Assembly: GCA_963682055.1 (NCBI GenBank)
Contig: OY821746.1
Span: 29,826,481-29,890,480 of the forward strand
Length of the DNA stretch: 64,000 nt
From: Primula veris
Lineage: Eukaryota; Streptophyta; Magnoliopsida; Ericales; Primulaceae
Direction of reading: 5' to 3'
Shown here: piece by piece, positions 45,868 to 56,904 of the stretch
How positions within the stretch are numbered: the stretch's first letter is position 1
How the letters are laid out: every line of letters begins with the position of its first letter
Position numbers and translations under genes: made by a program
Notes under the pieces: model-generated
The model's database searches: none
What the model saw: the letters and a program-made list of their open reading frames with translations, nothing else
What the model was told of the DNA's origin: nothing

Positions 45868-47236
45868 GTGTCTTCGCCGGAACGAGATAAAAACTACAAA
45901 CGTAATCCCCAATGCATGTCTCCCGACCCTACTCCCACGAAATCCTTCGCATCCATTGTAAGTTCTCAGCCAAAAAAGCCAAAAATAGACTTAAAAGAAG
46001 TAAGCACTTATAAAGGTGAACCATGCATACAATTTTCTATGGAAGATGTTAAGAAACTATCGGAACCATTTAAGTACACGTTGGTAGGTAAATTCACGCA
46101 TGGGAAACCAGAGATAGAAGCTATACGGAAACTTTTCAGTAAATTTGATCTTTTGGGAAAGTATAATATAGGTGTAATTGATCACAAACATGTTCTAATT
46201 CGATGTTTCCATGAAGAAGATTTTACAAGAATATGGCTTAAAAAAATTGGTATATTGAGCATTGCCCTATGGGTCTTTTTAAGTGGACGTACGACTTTGA
46301 TCCAGACTTTGAAACACATGTAGCTCCTGTCTGGATAAATCTACCCAAATTACCCATTCATTTATACAATATTTCTAGTATTTTCTCTATAGCTAGTGTT
46401 TTGGAACTCTGCTAAAGGTTGATGAACCTACCTCTAAGTTGACACGACCTAGCCTAGCAAGAATCTGTGTAGAAGTGGACCTAAGTGATGAGCTAGTTGA
46501 AAGAGTGCGTATCGGTTGTGGAGAGGATAGTGATGTTGGGTTCTAGCAATACTGTAAATATGAGGATATTCCAGAGTACTGTAAAAGCAAGATGCCAAAT
46601 TATACAGCACCAATGCAAGGAAAAAAAAATAGCACTAAACATTGGGTTGCTAGGACTTTTCAAAAAGCTGAGGAAACAACAAAAATCATCGATGATGGTC
46701 CAAGGAAGAACATACTCAGCAAGCCTAGTCCAAGGTTGAACATACTCAGCAAGCCTACATTAAGAGAATTAGTAGTTATTAGTGACAAAGAAGAAGAAGT
46801 AGAAGAAGTAACAGTAGAAGAAGAAATTATAGAAGAAGAAATTGCATGTGAAGGTCCTACTTATGCTGCTTACAAGGGTAACAGAGAGATTATAGAAGAC
46901 CAAATTAAAGATCAATCTCTAATCTTTTTTAATAAAGTTAAAAGCTTTATAGTAGAAAGTAATATTATGGATATTACTGAAATTGAAAAAACTGAGGAAG
47001 AGGATAAATCTATTGCTACCAAAGGAGAGGTTGAAGAATTAAAAGAGGGTGGTAATCTTATTTGTTCTAGCACATACATTGAAGAAACTGAAAACTGGGA
47101 GGAAAATCTCTCAAAAAGCCAGAAAAAAAAAAGGAAAAAGAGAGAAATATCAAAGCAGAATGAGCAATGTAGTAAGCAACAAATGAGTCTAAGATCTTAC
47201 TCTAATTTGGGGGAAAGAAAAAGGTATAATAAATGA
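45868..47236 (+). pseudogene. LINE A ORF1 (DUF4283-type), disrupted
   Basis: The first part, SPDPTPTKSFASIVSSQPKK to GKYNIGVIDHKHVLIRCFHE, is the DUF4283 domain typical of plant LINE ORF1 proteins, which bind element RNA. A frameshift near 46250 moves the rest (WIL/YIEHCPMGLFKW) to other frames, and a stop and further shifts follow near 46400-46590. The zinc knuckle seen in LINE B is absent. 46592-47236 is open again and very acidic (KEEEVEEVTVEEEIIEEEI), ending KRYNK and TGA within the ATGA at 47233-47236. Compared with LINE B, the true start codon has also been lost by a frame change. Confidence 0.8.
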
Positions 47237-49015
47237 TAAAAGCACTTATTTGGAATGTGAGGGCAGTAGGTAACAAAGCTACCATTAGAAGAATAAAGTA
47301 CTTATGCAAGTCAAATAATATTATGTTTCTTATTTGCATAGAGTCTAAGGTTGACAATACTAAATTGGATCTATATAAAAGAAAAGTTTGATTATGCTTT
47401 AGCTTAAAATGAAAACAAAATTTGGGTGTTTTAAAATAATGAGTTGGATATAAAAGTGGGTAATCAATGTAGTCAATGTATTAATTTGGAGGTTCTAGTT
47501 CTTTCCCCAAATACTATGTTTCAAGTCTCTGCAGTGTATGCTAAATGTACTGTGCAAGAAAGGCAACAACTTTGGCATTTCTTGGTGAATTCTAAAACTA
47601 CTAATCCTTGAATTCTAGCTGGTGATTTTAATACAGTTTCAAAAGAAGAAGATAAAGTTGGGGGGCTTCCTATCAATTTAAATGGTGCTAATGATTATTT
47701 AGATTGCATTGATAAAATTGGTGCTTTTGAGCTGAAGTTTACAGGCTCAAGGTACACTTGGAAAAATAACAGGGATGATCTCATCTTAGAAAGAATTGAC
47801 AAAGTTTGTGTGAATTTTAACTGTTACAATTTGTTTAAGTCTATTACTCTAGATCATTTATCCAAAGCTAATTCTGATCATAGCCCCCTTTTGGTTACAA
47901 TGAAGAATGAAGATGATCAGAATGTTAAGAGATTCGTCTTTCAAAAATTTTGGCTAGGCCATAAGGAGTTCTTAGAAGTGGTAAAGAATAACTGGAAAAT
48001 TTATCTGTGGCAATGCACTATTTTCTTTGATTCACAATTTAAAATGCTTGAAGAAATTTTTATCTACTTGGGGTAAAGTTACCTTTAGCAATATCTTCCA
48101 GAAGGTTATAGATGCTGAAGACCTGGTCCTAAAAGTTGAATATATATTTGAAGTTAATCATTCACCTGCAAATAGAAGTGAACTTAGTAGAGTGCAAGCT
48201 GATCTCAATTATAGATTAAAAATAGAGCAAGACTTCTGGAATCAAAAAGTTAATATTAGGTGGGCTAAAGAAGGTGATACTAACACTAAATTCTATCATG
48301 GAGTGGTTAAAGTGAAAATAAGTAGGTGTAAATTACTTATGGTTAAAAATGAGCAAGACCAAGAGTTAACTAATAAAAAAGACATTCAAGAAGAAGCTGT
48401 TAATTTCTTCAAGAGTCTACTAGCTACATATAACAGTACCAGTACCAGATATGAAATCTTAGATATTATCTCTAAAATGATTTCAGATGATGACAATGTG
48501 TATTTGATCAGAGACATAAGTCTAGATGAAGTGAAGGATGCAATGTGGAGTCTTAATAAAAGTAGTGCACCAGGGGTGGATGGGTTTAACGGTCATTTTT
48601 TCACCTACTGTTTGGAAATAATTGGACATGACATTTTGCCTGCAGTTAAGCAGTTCTTTGCTAGCTCAGAATTACAAAAGGCAATGACCTCTACTCTTAT
48701 TGCTCTTATTCCTAAGAAGACAAATGCAGATAAGTACTCTGATTTCAGACCTATTAGCCTATGTACTTTCTGCAATAAAGTTATTTATAAGATTATGGCC
48801 TCTAGATTAGCACATATTCTCCCTCAGCTTATATCTGAAAATCAGTGTGGTTTTGTAGCTAAAAGTGATATTGTAGAGAATATTTTGCTTTCTCAAGAGT
48901 TTATTTCTACTTTTAATAAAAAAAAATCAATGGTAAGAATATTGCTTTGAAGTTAGATATGAAAAAAGGCTATGATAAAATCTTTTGGCATTTTCTTATT
49001 TCTGTGCTCAGAAAT
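47233..49015 (+). pseudogene. LINE A ORF2 (endonuclease-RT), disrupted and truncated
   Basis: It starts MIKALIWNVRAVGNKATIRR, overlapping the ORF1 stop as ATGA. Stops and shifts follow. The endonuclease is readable as ILAGDFNTVSKEEDKVGGL and LDHLSKANSDHSPLL. 48027-48950 is open through EGDTNTKFYHGV, SSAPGVDGFNGHFF, PISLCTFCNKVIYKIMASR and SENQCGFV (RT fingers/palm). A frameshift in an A-run near 48925 precedes ALKLDMKKGYDK. The FADD catalytic motif and everything after are gone. Confidence 0.85.
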
Positions 49016-49143
49016 GTATGTAATTTTATTATTATTATATATATATATATATATATCTAAAAATACAATATATCTATTAAAACCCTAGCCGCCAACTAGA
49101 GAGAGAGAGACGAATAGGGTGAAAAGCCCTAGCCGCCGAAAAG

Positions 49144-50478
49144 ATGACCGCTCTTCAGCCACCTGATCCTAACCAAACCCTCTCCCCGGACCCTCCCACA
49201 TCTAAATCTTTCGCATCCATATTAAAAACCCAAACTGTGACATCTAAAGTTCCAGTTAAAGAAATCGAATCTTATGAAGGAGAACCAATGATTCATTATA
49301 CAATCGAAGATCTAAACACTCTTTCAGAACCATTCAAATATTCTATTGTAGGAAAATTCTCACACGGTAAGTCTCATATAGATATAATTCGTAAAACGTT
49401 TAGTTCTATGGATTTGAAAGCTAACTATCATATTGGAGTCATTGATTCAAAACATATTCTAATTCGCTGTTATTATGAAGAAGATTTTCTACGTATTTGG
49501 ATGCGCAAAATTTGGTACATTGACAATAACCCTATGAGAACTTTTAAATGGTCCTACGATTTTAGTCCAGAAAAAAAATCCCCAGTTACCCCTGTTTGGA
49601 TTTCTCTATCGAAATTACCTATCCATCTTTACAATAAATGTAGTATATTTAGTATTGCTTCAGCTTTTGGAAAACCACTTAAAGTAGACGAACCAACAGC
49701 GAAACTGACAAGACCAGGTCTAGCCCGAATCTGTGTTAAAATTGACTTAAGAAAAGTACTGATAAAAAGAGTAAGAATAAATTATGGAGAAAGTGAAGGA
49801 TTCTGGCAACATTGCAAATACGAAGATGTACCAAAATACTGTTCTCAATGTTTTAAACTAGGTCATTCTATAGAGGACTGTAAGTTCACTAATCTAGATA
49901 AAATAGAAGAGGGAAGCAAAGAAGAAAATACTAGCAAAGGGAAAGATGCTGCAAAGGACATATAAGAAAATTGCAAAAAGCAAGCTAAAGAAAAGAATAA
50001 AAAGGCCAATTATTACAACCAAGATAAAATAGGCACCAAAGAATGGGTTACTAAAAGCTTTAATAAAGAAATTGCAAGAAATGGTGAAGAAGCAGCAGCT
50101 ATTCCAGCTGCAGAAATTCCTAAAAATGCCAAAAAAGTTTTATTAATGGAGGATGACAGAGGAGAAGAGTGTAATCTTAACCCTGATATGGTAATATTTA
50201 CAGGCGAATCACCAGTTCTAAGGCCTTTAAATATCACACCATATTTTGATGAAAATGTGACAATGAGAGATTCTAATCTCATTGATGCTCTAGATATTTC
50301 TAAAGACCTGAGAAATGATCTGGGTCTCTCCCCTAGGAAAATTCTCAATATATTAGAAGAAGGAGAATGGAAAACACCAAAAAATAAGAGAAAATTGGGG
50401 AAACTTTCAATTGTTGTTGCTAAAGATGCTATGGTTCTTAGATCCTCTAATATAGGGGTTAAAAAAAGTTTTAAATGA
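49144..50478 (+). pseudogene. LINE B ORF1 (DUF4283 plus CCHC knuckle), one stop
   Basis: The frame starts MTALQPPDPNQTLSPDPPTS. The DUF4283 core (KYSIVGKFSHGKSHID to FSPEKKSPVTPVWISLSKLP) covers about residues 30-190, and CKYEDVPKYCSQCFKLGHSI then EDC (~240) is a CX2CX4HX4C zinc knuckle, so it binds nucleic acid. A TAA at 49963-49965 interrupts; the same frame then continues unbroken from ENCKKQAKEKNKK to VKKSFK and TGA at 50476-50478. Removing this single stop would give ~444 residues. The end overlaps the ORF2 start by ATGA. Confidence 0.88.
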
Positions 50479-53400
50479 TTAATACACTCTTTTGGAATAT
50501 CAGATGAGTGGGTACTAAATCTACCACTAGGCGTATCAATAAGCTATGTAAATTATATCATATTATGTTTTTAGTCTGTTTAGAACCAAAGAAAAATCAA
50601 GATAAAGTGGAGTTTTATAAAAGGAAGTTTGGGTTTGATGAAGTTCTGGTACATGAAGAGAATAAGATTTGGTTCTTTTATATGCAAGAGATTAACATTT
50701 CTATTATTAATCAAATGAATCAAGCTGTAAATATGGCAGTTTCTATTGATTATTTGGGTCTACAGTTACAAATTACAGTGGTCTATGCCAAGTACACAAC
50801 AACTGAAAGAGAAGTTCTTTGGAATTTCTTAGGAAATTCTTTCACTATTAATCCTTGGTTGATTGGAGGTGATTTTAATACTGTTTCATCTGAGGAAGAT
50901 AAAATTGGGTGTTTGCCTATTAATATTAATTCAGCTAATGATTTCCTGTCTTGTATTAACAATTTGGGTGTCTCAGAAACTATCTATAGTGGCTCTAAAT
51001 ATACTTGGTGGAACAAGCGTAGTGGGGTGGATGCTATTTTTGAAAGAATAGATAAGATACTATTTAATCAAGAGTTTGCAAACTTATTCTGCAATATATA
51101 TCTTGATCATTTGAGTAAAGGTACTTCAGACCATAGTCCCTTGTTGTTAAAATTACAGTTGGTTCAAGTCAACAGTCCTAAAAGGTTTATATTCCAAAAA
51201 ATTTGGGTAGATCATGAAGGCTTTTACAATGCAGTGAAAGAAGTATGGGTTCCCAGTTCTAATTCTAATGCATTGGATAATCTTGCTGCTAATTTAAAGG
51301 CAACTAGAAAGAGATTGAAAGAGTGGAATTATAATACCTTTGGGAATATATTTCAAGAAATAACAAAAGCTGAAGACAATCTTCTGAGAGCAGAGCAGCA
51401 GTTTGAATTGAATCCAACACCTGTCAACAGAATTGAGCTCAATAAGGTGGAAGCTATTCTAAAAGCTAAACTCAACATAGAAGAGAAGTTTTGGGCTCAA
51501 AAAGCTAATCTGAAATGGGCTTTACTAGGGGATGCTAATACAAAATTTTATCACAGTATAGTAAAGAAAAGAAGAATAAAGTGTGCTATTGGTGAAATAG
51601 AAAAAGAAGATGGTACTTGCACTAGAGACCCAGTGGTTATTAAAAAGGAGGCTATTGATTATTTCCAAAGCCTATTAGCAGCAGATCATTCTCATTCTTA
51701 TGTATATAATAGTTTGAATAATATTCCTAAACTTATTTCTAAAGAGGTAAATAACTTCTTAGACAAAGACCCTACTATAGAAGAGGTAAAAGAAGCTGTT
51801 TTTGATCTAAGCAAATCTAGTGCTCCTGGAATAGATGGTTTTACAGGTCAGTTTTTTATATCCTGTTGGGATTTTATTGGAAAAGACATTATCAAAGCTA
51901 TTAATCTTTTTTTCATGGGAAATTTACTTCCTAAATCTCTATCCACTACTATTATTGCTCTAATACCAAATAAGATCAAGCCAAAGAAATTTGCTGAATT
52001 CAGACCAATCAGCTTATATACATTCTGCAGTAAGATCATTTCAAAAATTATGTCTTCTAGATTTGCTATTATATTTCCTAATATTATTTCTGAGAATCAA
52101 AGTGGATTTGTTAAATCTAGAGACATTGTGGACAATATTCTTCTTGCTCAGGAGTTTATCTCAACTCTCAATAAAAACGCAAGTAGTAAAAATATAGCTT
52201 TAAAGCTAGACATGAAAAAAGCTTATGATCATATTTCTTGGCATTTTCTTACTTCTACACTAAGAAAAATGGGTTTTTCTGAGAAGACTATAGACTTAGT
52301 ATGGAGGATTATTTCTGAAAATCAGACTTCTATTTTGGTGAATGGCAGCCCAACTGAGCTTTTTACTCCCAAAAATGGCCTGAGACAAAGGGATCCTCTC
52401 TCCTCTTGTCTATTTATATTATGCTCCGAAGTTTTAAGTAGAAATTTAAATGACTTGATTGATAACGATGGTCATCATTTAAAGCTCCTATTGGAAGCCC
52501 TATTATCACTCACCTTGCTTTTGCTGATGATCTACTTATTTTTAGTTCAGCAGACCTTCATTCTATTAGAAAGATAAGCAACACCCTACAATGTTATAAT
52601 AAAGACTCTGGTCAAGAAATCAGCTTAGACAAGAGCTTTGTCTATTTCTCAAAAAGTGTGAGTGCAATACGAAAAGATAATATCTGCAAAAAGCTTAATA
52701 TCACTAGTACGAGACCTCCTTTCTCCTACCTTGGCGGTAAATTATATTCTGGGCATAAAAAGTGTATACTTTTTCATGAACTTATTCTAAAAATGAGAAG
52801 TAAGCTGTCTACTTGGAAGGGTAACTGGCTAAATTTGGGTTGGAAATTAATACTAATTAGGCATGTTCTTCAATCTATACCTATTTATACATTGGCTGCT
52901 ATGAATCCTCCACTACAAGTGATTAAAAGAATAGACCAATTGCTGTCAAACTTTTTTTGGGGTAACAAAAATGGTAAAAATAAGTACCATTGGGTTTGAT
53001 GGAGCAAAATTTGTACTCCTGTGAAAGAAGGAGCCTTGAATGTTAAAAGTTTTCATGATATATCAAAAGCTTTTGCAATGAAACTCTGGTGGAAGTTCAA
53101 AACAAAAGACTCTTTGTGGACCAAATTCTTGAAAGCAAAATACTGTAGAAATAAACAAGCAGAAGACATCCCTATTAAAGGAGGGTCTACTACTTGGTGC
53201 AGAATGCTTCAAGCTAGAGAATTGACTGATAGTAATTCTATTATAGCTGGAAATGGGGTTAAACCTATATGGAAACCTACTAATCTTGGGAATTTTACTA
53301 TAAATTCAGCTTGGAAGATTTCTCGAAAGGTAGGTACTGTTAATTGAAGAAGTACATTTATTTGGAATAGAATTGTACCTTTAAAAGTCTCCTGCTTCAT

Positions 53401-54347
53401 GTGGAAATTATTTAATCAAGCAGTCTCCTTGGATTGCAATCTGCATAAATTTGGCATTAGTATGGCTTCTATGTGTGGTTGTTGTAAAACATCAGAAGAA
53501 ACATTTGATCATCTTTTTAGTACTGGTATAGTAGCCAATGAGGTCTGGAAATTCTTTGAAAGAAAATGGGGGATATTTATTCAGAATAATTATTTATATG
53601 GAAGAATTAACAGTTGGTGGTCTCATATCACTAAGAAAAAGCATTTCTCTAAAAAACAATTTGTCAGGTTCTACCTTATTTCATTATCTGGTTAATTTGG
53701 AAATCCAGATGCTATGTAAATTTGAGAATATCAAAATGAGGTCCTGTAATATTATTCGAAAATCTGAAGAGTTGATTATCCAGTCTGGTTATAAGGAGAA
53801 AAGTTTCTCTTATTCTAATTTCAGTGGTAAGAAGAAAATTGATAAGGTCACTATTATTAAGTGGTTTCATCCTCCAACTGGGTTTATGAAACTTAATATA
53901 GATGGTTGTTATAAACAAACAGAGGCCATTAATGGTTTTGGAGGTTTAATTAGGGATGAAAATGGCACTTTTGTTAAAGGGTTTTCTAAATCTATTGCCA
54001 GTATTTCAGCTCTCTATTCAGAGTTCAAAGCCCTCTATTATGGTCTTCTAATTTCACCAAAAAAACAACTGATTATTGAGAGTGATTCATTGCTATTAAT
54101 TAAAATTGTAGAAGGTAAACAAAAATGCCCTTGGAAGGTTTTAATACTATTAAACCTTATTAAAGATCTGTTAAAGGATGGTGAGTACCTGTTCAAACAC
54201 GTGGCGCGAGAAGGCAACAAGACTGCTGATCTTCTTGCAAATTGGGAGGGTAACATCGCCTCTTCTTGTTTGGATGATTTTCCTCAGGTAGTGAAAAGGA
54301 TCATTCTCACTGAAGCAAAAGGTTTTTCTAACCTAAGGTTTCGGTGA
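50475..54347 (+). pseudogene. LINE B ORF2 (endonuclease, RT, RNase H), disrupted
   Basis: It starts MINTLFWNIR and has TGA at 50505-50507 where G-V-G follows in relatives. Open to about 52480: endonuclease (LIGGDFNTVSSEEDK, GTSDHSPLL), then RT (GDANTKFYHS, SSAPGIDGFTGQFF, ENQSGFVKSRDIVDN, KLDMKKAYD). GLRQRDPLS has R where GLRQGDP is nearly invariant. After a frameshift near 52480 come LAFADDLLIFSSAD (catalytic FADD), the thumb, KLWWKFKTKDSLW, stops at 52997-52999 and 53345-53347, and the zinc-finger/RVT end. A further shift leads to RNase H at 53538-54347 (LNIDGCY, YSEFKALYYGL, IESDSLLL, NKTADLLAN hold the acidic residues). Confidence 0.9.
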
Positions 54348-54741
54348 TAATGGAGAATGGTGGTAAAAGAAGAGATTCTCTCTCTTCGTTTAATTCTCAG
54401 GAGAAATGAAGAGGTGAAAGAGGATAGCTATTGAGTTATTACATCTATATTATAGTCTCAGTCCTTCAAATTTCGTTCGCCAGTCTATTGAATCCTGCTG
54501 TAGCAGATTCTGGAGTTTATTTATTTTTATTAATTTCAATTGGATGTAATAGTTTTCTATTATTTCTTTTGGGTCTCGTCGTTTGAGATTTTTTCTGTAT
54601 TGCTACTTGGATTTATTTCTGTGAGGTTTTTCACCCACGTTTTTTCATTAATAAAATGTGGGTTTTCCCCACAAATTAAATATATATATATATATAAATA
54701 TAAATATACATATTTATGGATTTTGCTAGTTTTATTATTAT

Positions 54742-56529
54742 GGGTATAAAGGTAAATTTGTAAAATAATACAATTCTAATAAAATCAAACTAACACTTCA
54801 TTGATAATTCATGTAGGTACTATTAATCTCACCTTCATTTATAATCTCGTCATTAGTCCGAAAGTATTGATAGTCTCAGTACTACTAATACTGCAACCAA
54901 ACAAGACCTTAAATTATAGTAACTCACATATAATATATCTATGTATATCTTTTTATATTGAGTTATACAGTGTATCTAACACTTAGTTTAATTTTTTTAA
55001 TAAAATCATGTTTTTTTTAAACAAAATCCTGTTAAGTGCATGTATACTTCTTACGTATGCACACATTCTATGCTTTATTTAGTTCTTTTGGCTTGTTTTA
55101 ATAATTAGGTAAAGAAATGTCCAAAAAGTTTTCTAGTAAGGATTTTAAATATTTCAAATAAATCAAAACATAATAAATTGTTCCGATCGATATTTATATT
55201 TGTTAGTTTATTGACTAGTGCTAATTGTGCATTACTAAATAAGTACAAGGAGATGGATTGGAGAATTTCTACTTTGGTATTGGAGAGTTTTTACTATTTA
55301 CAATGTTGAACAGTACAAGTTTTAATGCAACTCTTGTGAGTTAACATTTAACAAGGTTCTATTATACCATTTTTATTAATATTCTCTCCTCTTATTAACA
55401 TGATACAATAGTGTCAACAAGGTACATGTCATTATAATTTTATGTACATGTTAAACACTAAATATAATGACTACATAAGTTCATGCATTACACATGGAAC
55501 GCGGTAGTCTGTATATAGATTTTTTTACCACCGTTAGGAGACTTATATATATCATGTTAATTGCTTGCGAGTTGATCGTTAAAAAATTGAAATAAAATAA
55601 AGATCCTAGATGAATATCACTTTTCCTACCTTTTGTTTACCAATATGTCTCCGTCCAATACTCAAATAATTCAAATGTTCCTATAATCAAGCTACCTTAA
55701 CATTGCTTATAAAAAATAAAAAAAATTGCTACCTTTAGCATTATATTGAACCTATTGGTCACATTTGATCGAGTTAACATTATCACTACCCTTCTACTGT
55801 CTTCTTAAGAAATACCATTTTGCTGCTACTGAAGAAGTGGTTCCAAGACCAGCACATCACATGTATGAAAATTCCAAAACGAACCCTTATTATACAAGTT
55901 CTAAGTCACTTATACCAGCAGAAGAGGAAAAATCAAATATGATCAAAAATAAAAATAAACCCTTAAATTGCCCTCCAGTGCCACAGTGGAATACCATGCT
56001 TGGTGGCACATGCCCTCCCAAATTTTTCAGTAAAATTTACCAAAATACCCTTGGATATTCTATTTATTACTGAACTGCCATTTACTTATTTCTTTATTTT
56101 TTTTATATTCCTTTTTAACTCCATGTTTTTCTCTCTTCTCGCTGTGTACACATTTGAAATGCAACATGTAATGGATATTTACACACATCGCATCTCCACC
56201 TATGTTCTTCTCTATGTCCATCTTAGGAACTCCTCACCCCACAAACACCTTGCAAGTTACTATTTATTTTAGATATTTAGATTTTTCTTTTCTTTTTTGG
56301 CTTTCTCGTTTCTGATCAGAATTTTCGAGATTTTATAGTCAATTTTATCAACCTTTTTTTTCTATATTTCCTCTTGTAGATTTTTCTTTGTCATTTTCAT
56401 TAATCGATTGTGCCCCTCATAAAAAAAAATCCTGGATCCGTCACTGTCTATACGTGATATACAAAATGCCATTGCACGGTATGGAAAAGGATCCGTCCAG
56501 CATCATCGAGAATTGGTACGTATATGTAC
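54742..56529. other. Non-coding stretch; unrecognised ORF at 55765-56073
   Basis: Mostly AT-rich and unassigned. One 102-codon ORF (FAATEEVVPRPAHHMYENSK in its first half) has more protein-like composition than its surroundings, but I recognise no family and it may be a gene fragment or chance. TCCTGGATCCGTCACTG near 56429-56446 resembles sequence found in plant transposon ends. Confidence 0.35.
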
Positions 56530-56760
56530 ATTAAACATTGGTTTTCCTCCATATCTTCGATCTCTCCTCATTTCTCTCTCTTTCTAATCTCCCTCTCTTT
56601 CCTCTCTTTCTCCTCCTCTCACCCTCTCTCCGATCTCTCTATGCTCATCTTCCTCCATCTCTCCGATCTCTCCTCATTTCTCTCTCTTTCTAATCTCTCT
56701 CTCCTACTCCTTTTTTTTTTTATCTTTCTCTCCTCCTCCCTCTCTCTTTCCGATCTCTTT
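56530..56760. repeat. CT-rich tract with internal duplication
   Basis: CGATCTCTCCTCATTTCTCT occurs at about 56559 and again about 104 bases later at about 56663, within a nearly pure pyrimidine stretch. A short open stretch downstream (56760-56885) is G-rich and unassigned. Confidence 0.75.
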
Positions 56761-56904
56761 CTTCGGTGGAGATTAAGACGGAGGCATCCGTCGGAGTGGA
56801 TGGCGAGGGTGTAGATCGAGGTCAAAAACTCAAGATTGATGCCGATGGAGATGCGCTAGTCGAAGGAGAGGCCCACGACGGGTAGACTAACTAATACATT
56901 AAGT

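Larger units (their letters stand above)
45800..49035 (+). mobile_element. L1-type LINE A, 3' truncated
   Basis: It starts with a GA-rich leader and a CTAGGGT-loop-ACCCTAG hairpin, then ORF1 and the ORF2 endonuclease and RT. ORF2 stops matching LINE B shortly after VLRN, near 49015, and runs into TA-rich sequence, so the RT end, RNase H and tail are missing. LINEs are usually lost from the 5' end, so the 3' loss indicates a later deletion. Confidence 0.85.
49036..54729 (+). mobile_element. L1-type LINE B, near full length
   Basis: Leader with GA tract and hairpin, ORF1, ORF2 with endonuclease, RT, zinc-finger and RNase H regions, and a ~340-base 3'UTR ending in a (TA)n-rich tail. TTTTATTATTAT at 49024-49035 and 54730-54741 (TAATTTTATTATTAT against TAGTTTTATTATTAT) may be the target duplication, but the low complexity keeps that uncertain. 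The conserved part begins at about 49075. Confidence 0.85.

Noticed and set aside
50013..50348. 111-codon minus ORF in LINE B
   Set aside because: Antisense to the in-frame second half of ORF1, without family resemblance.
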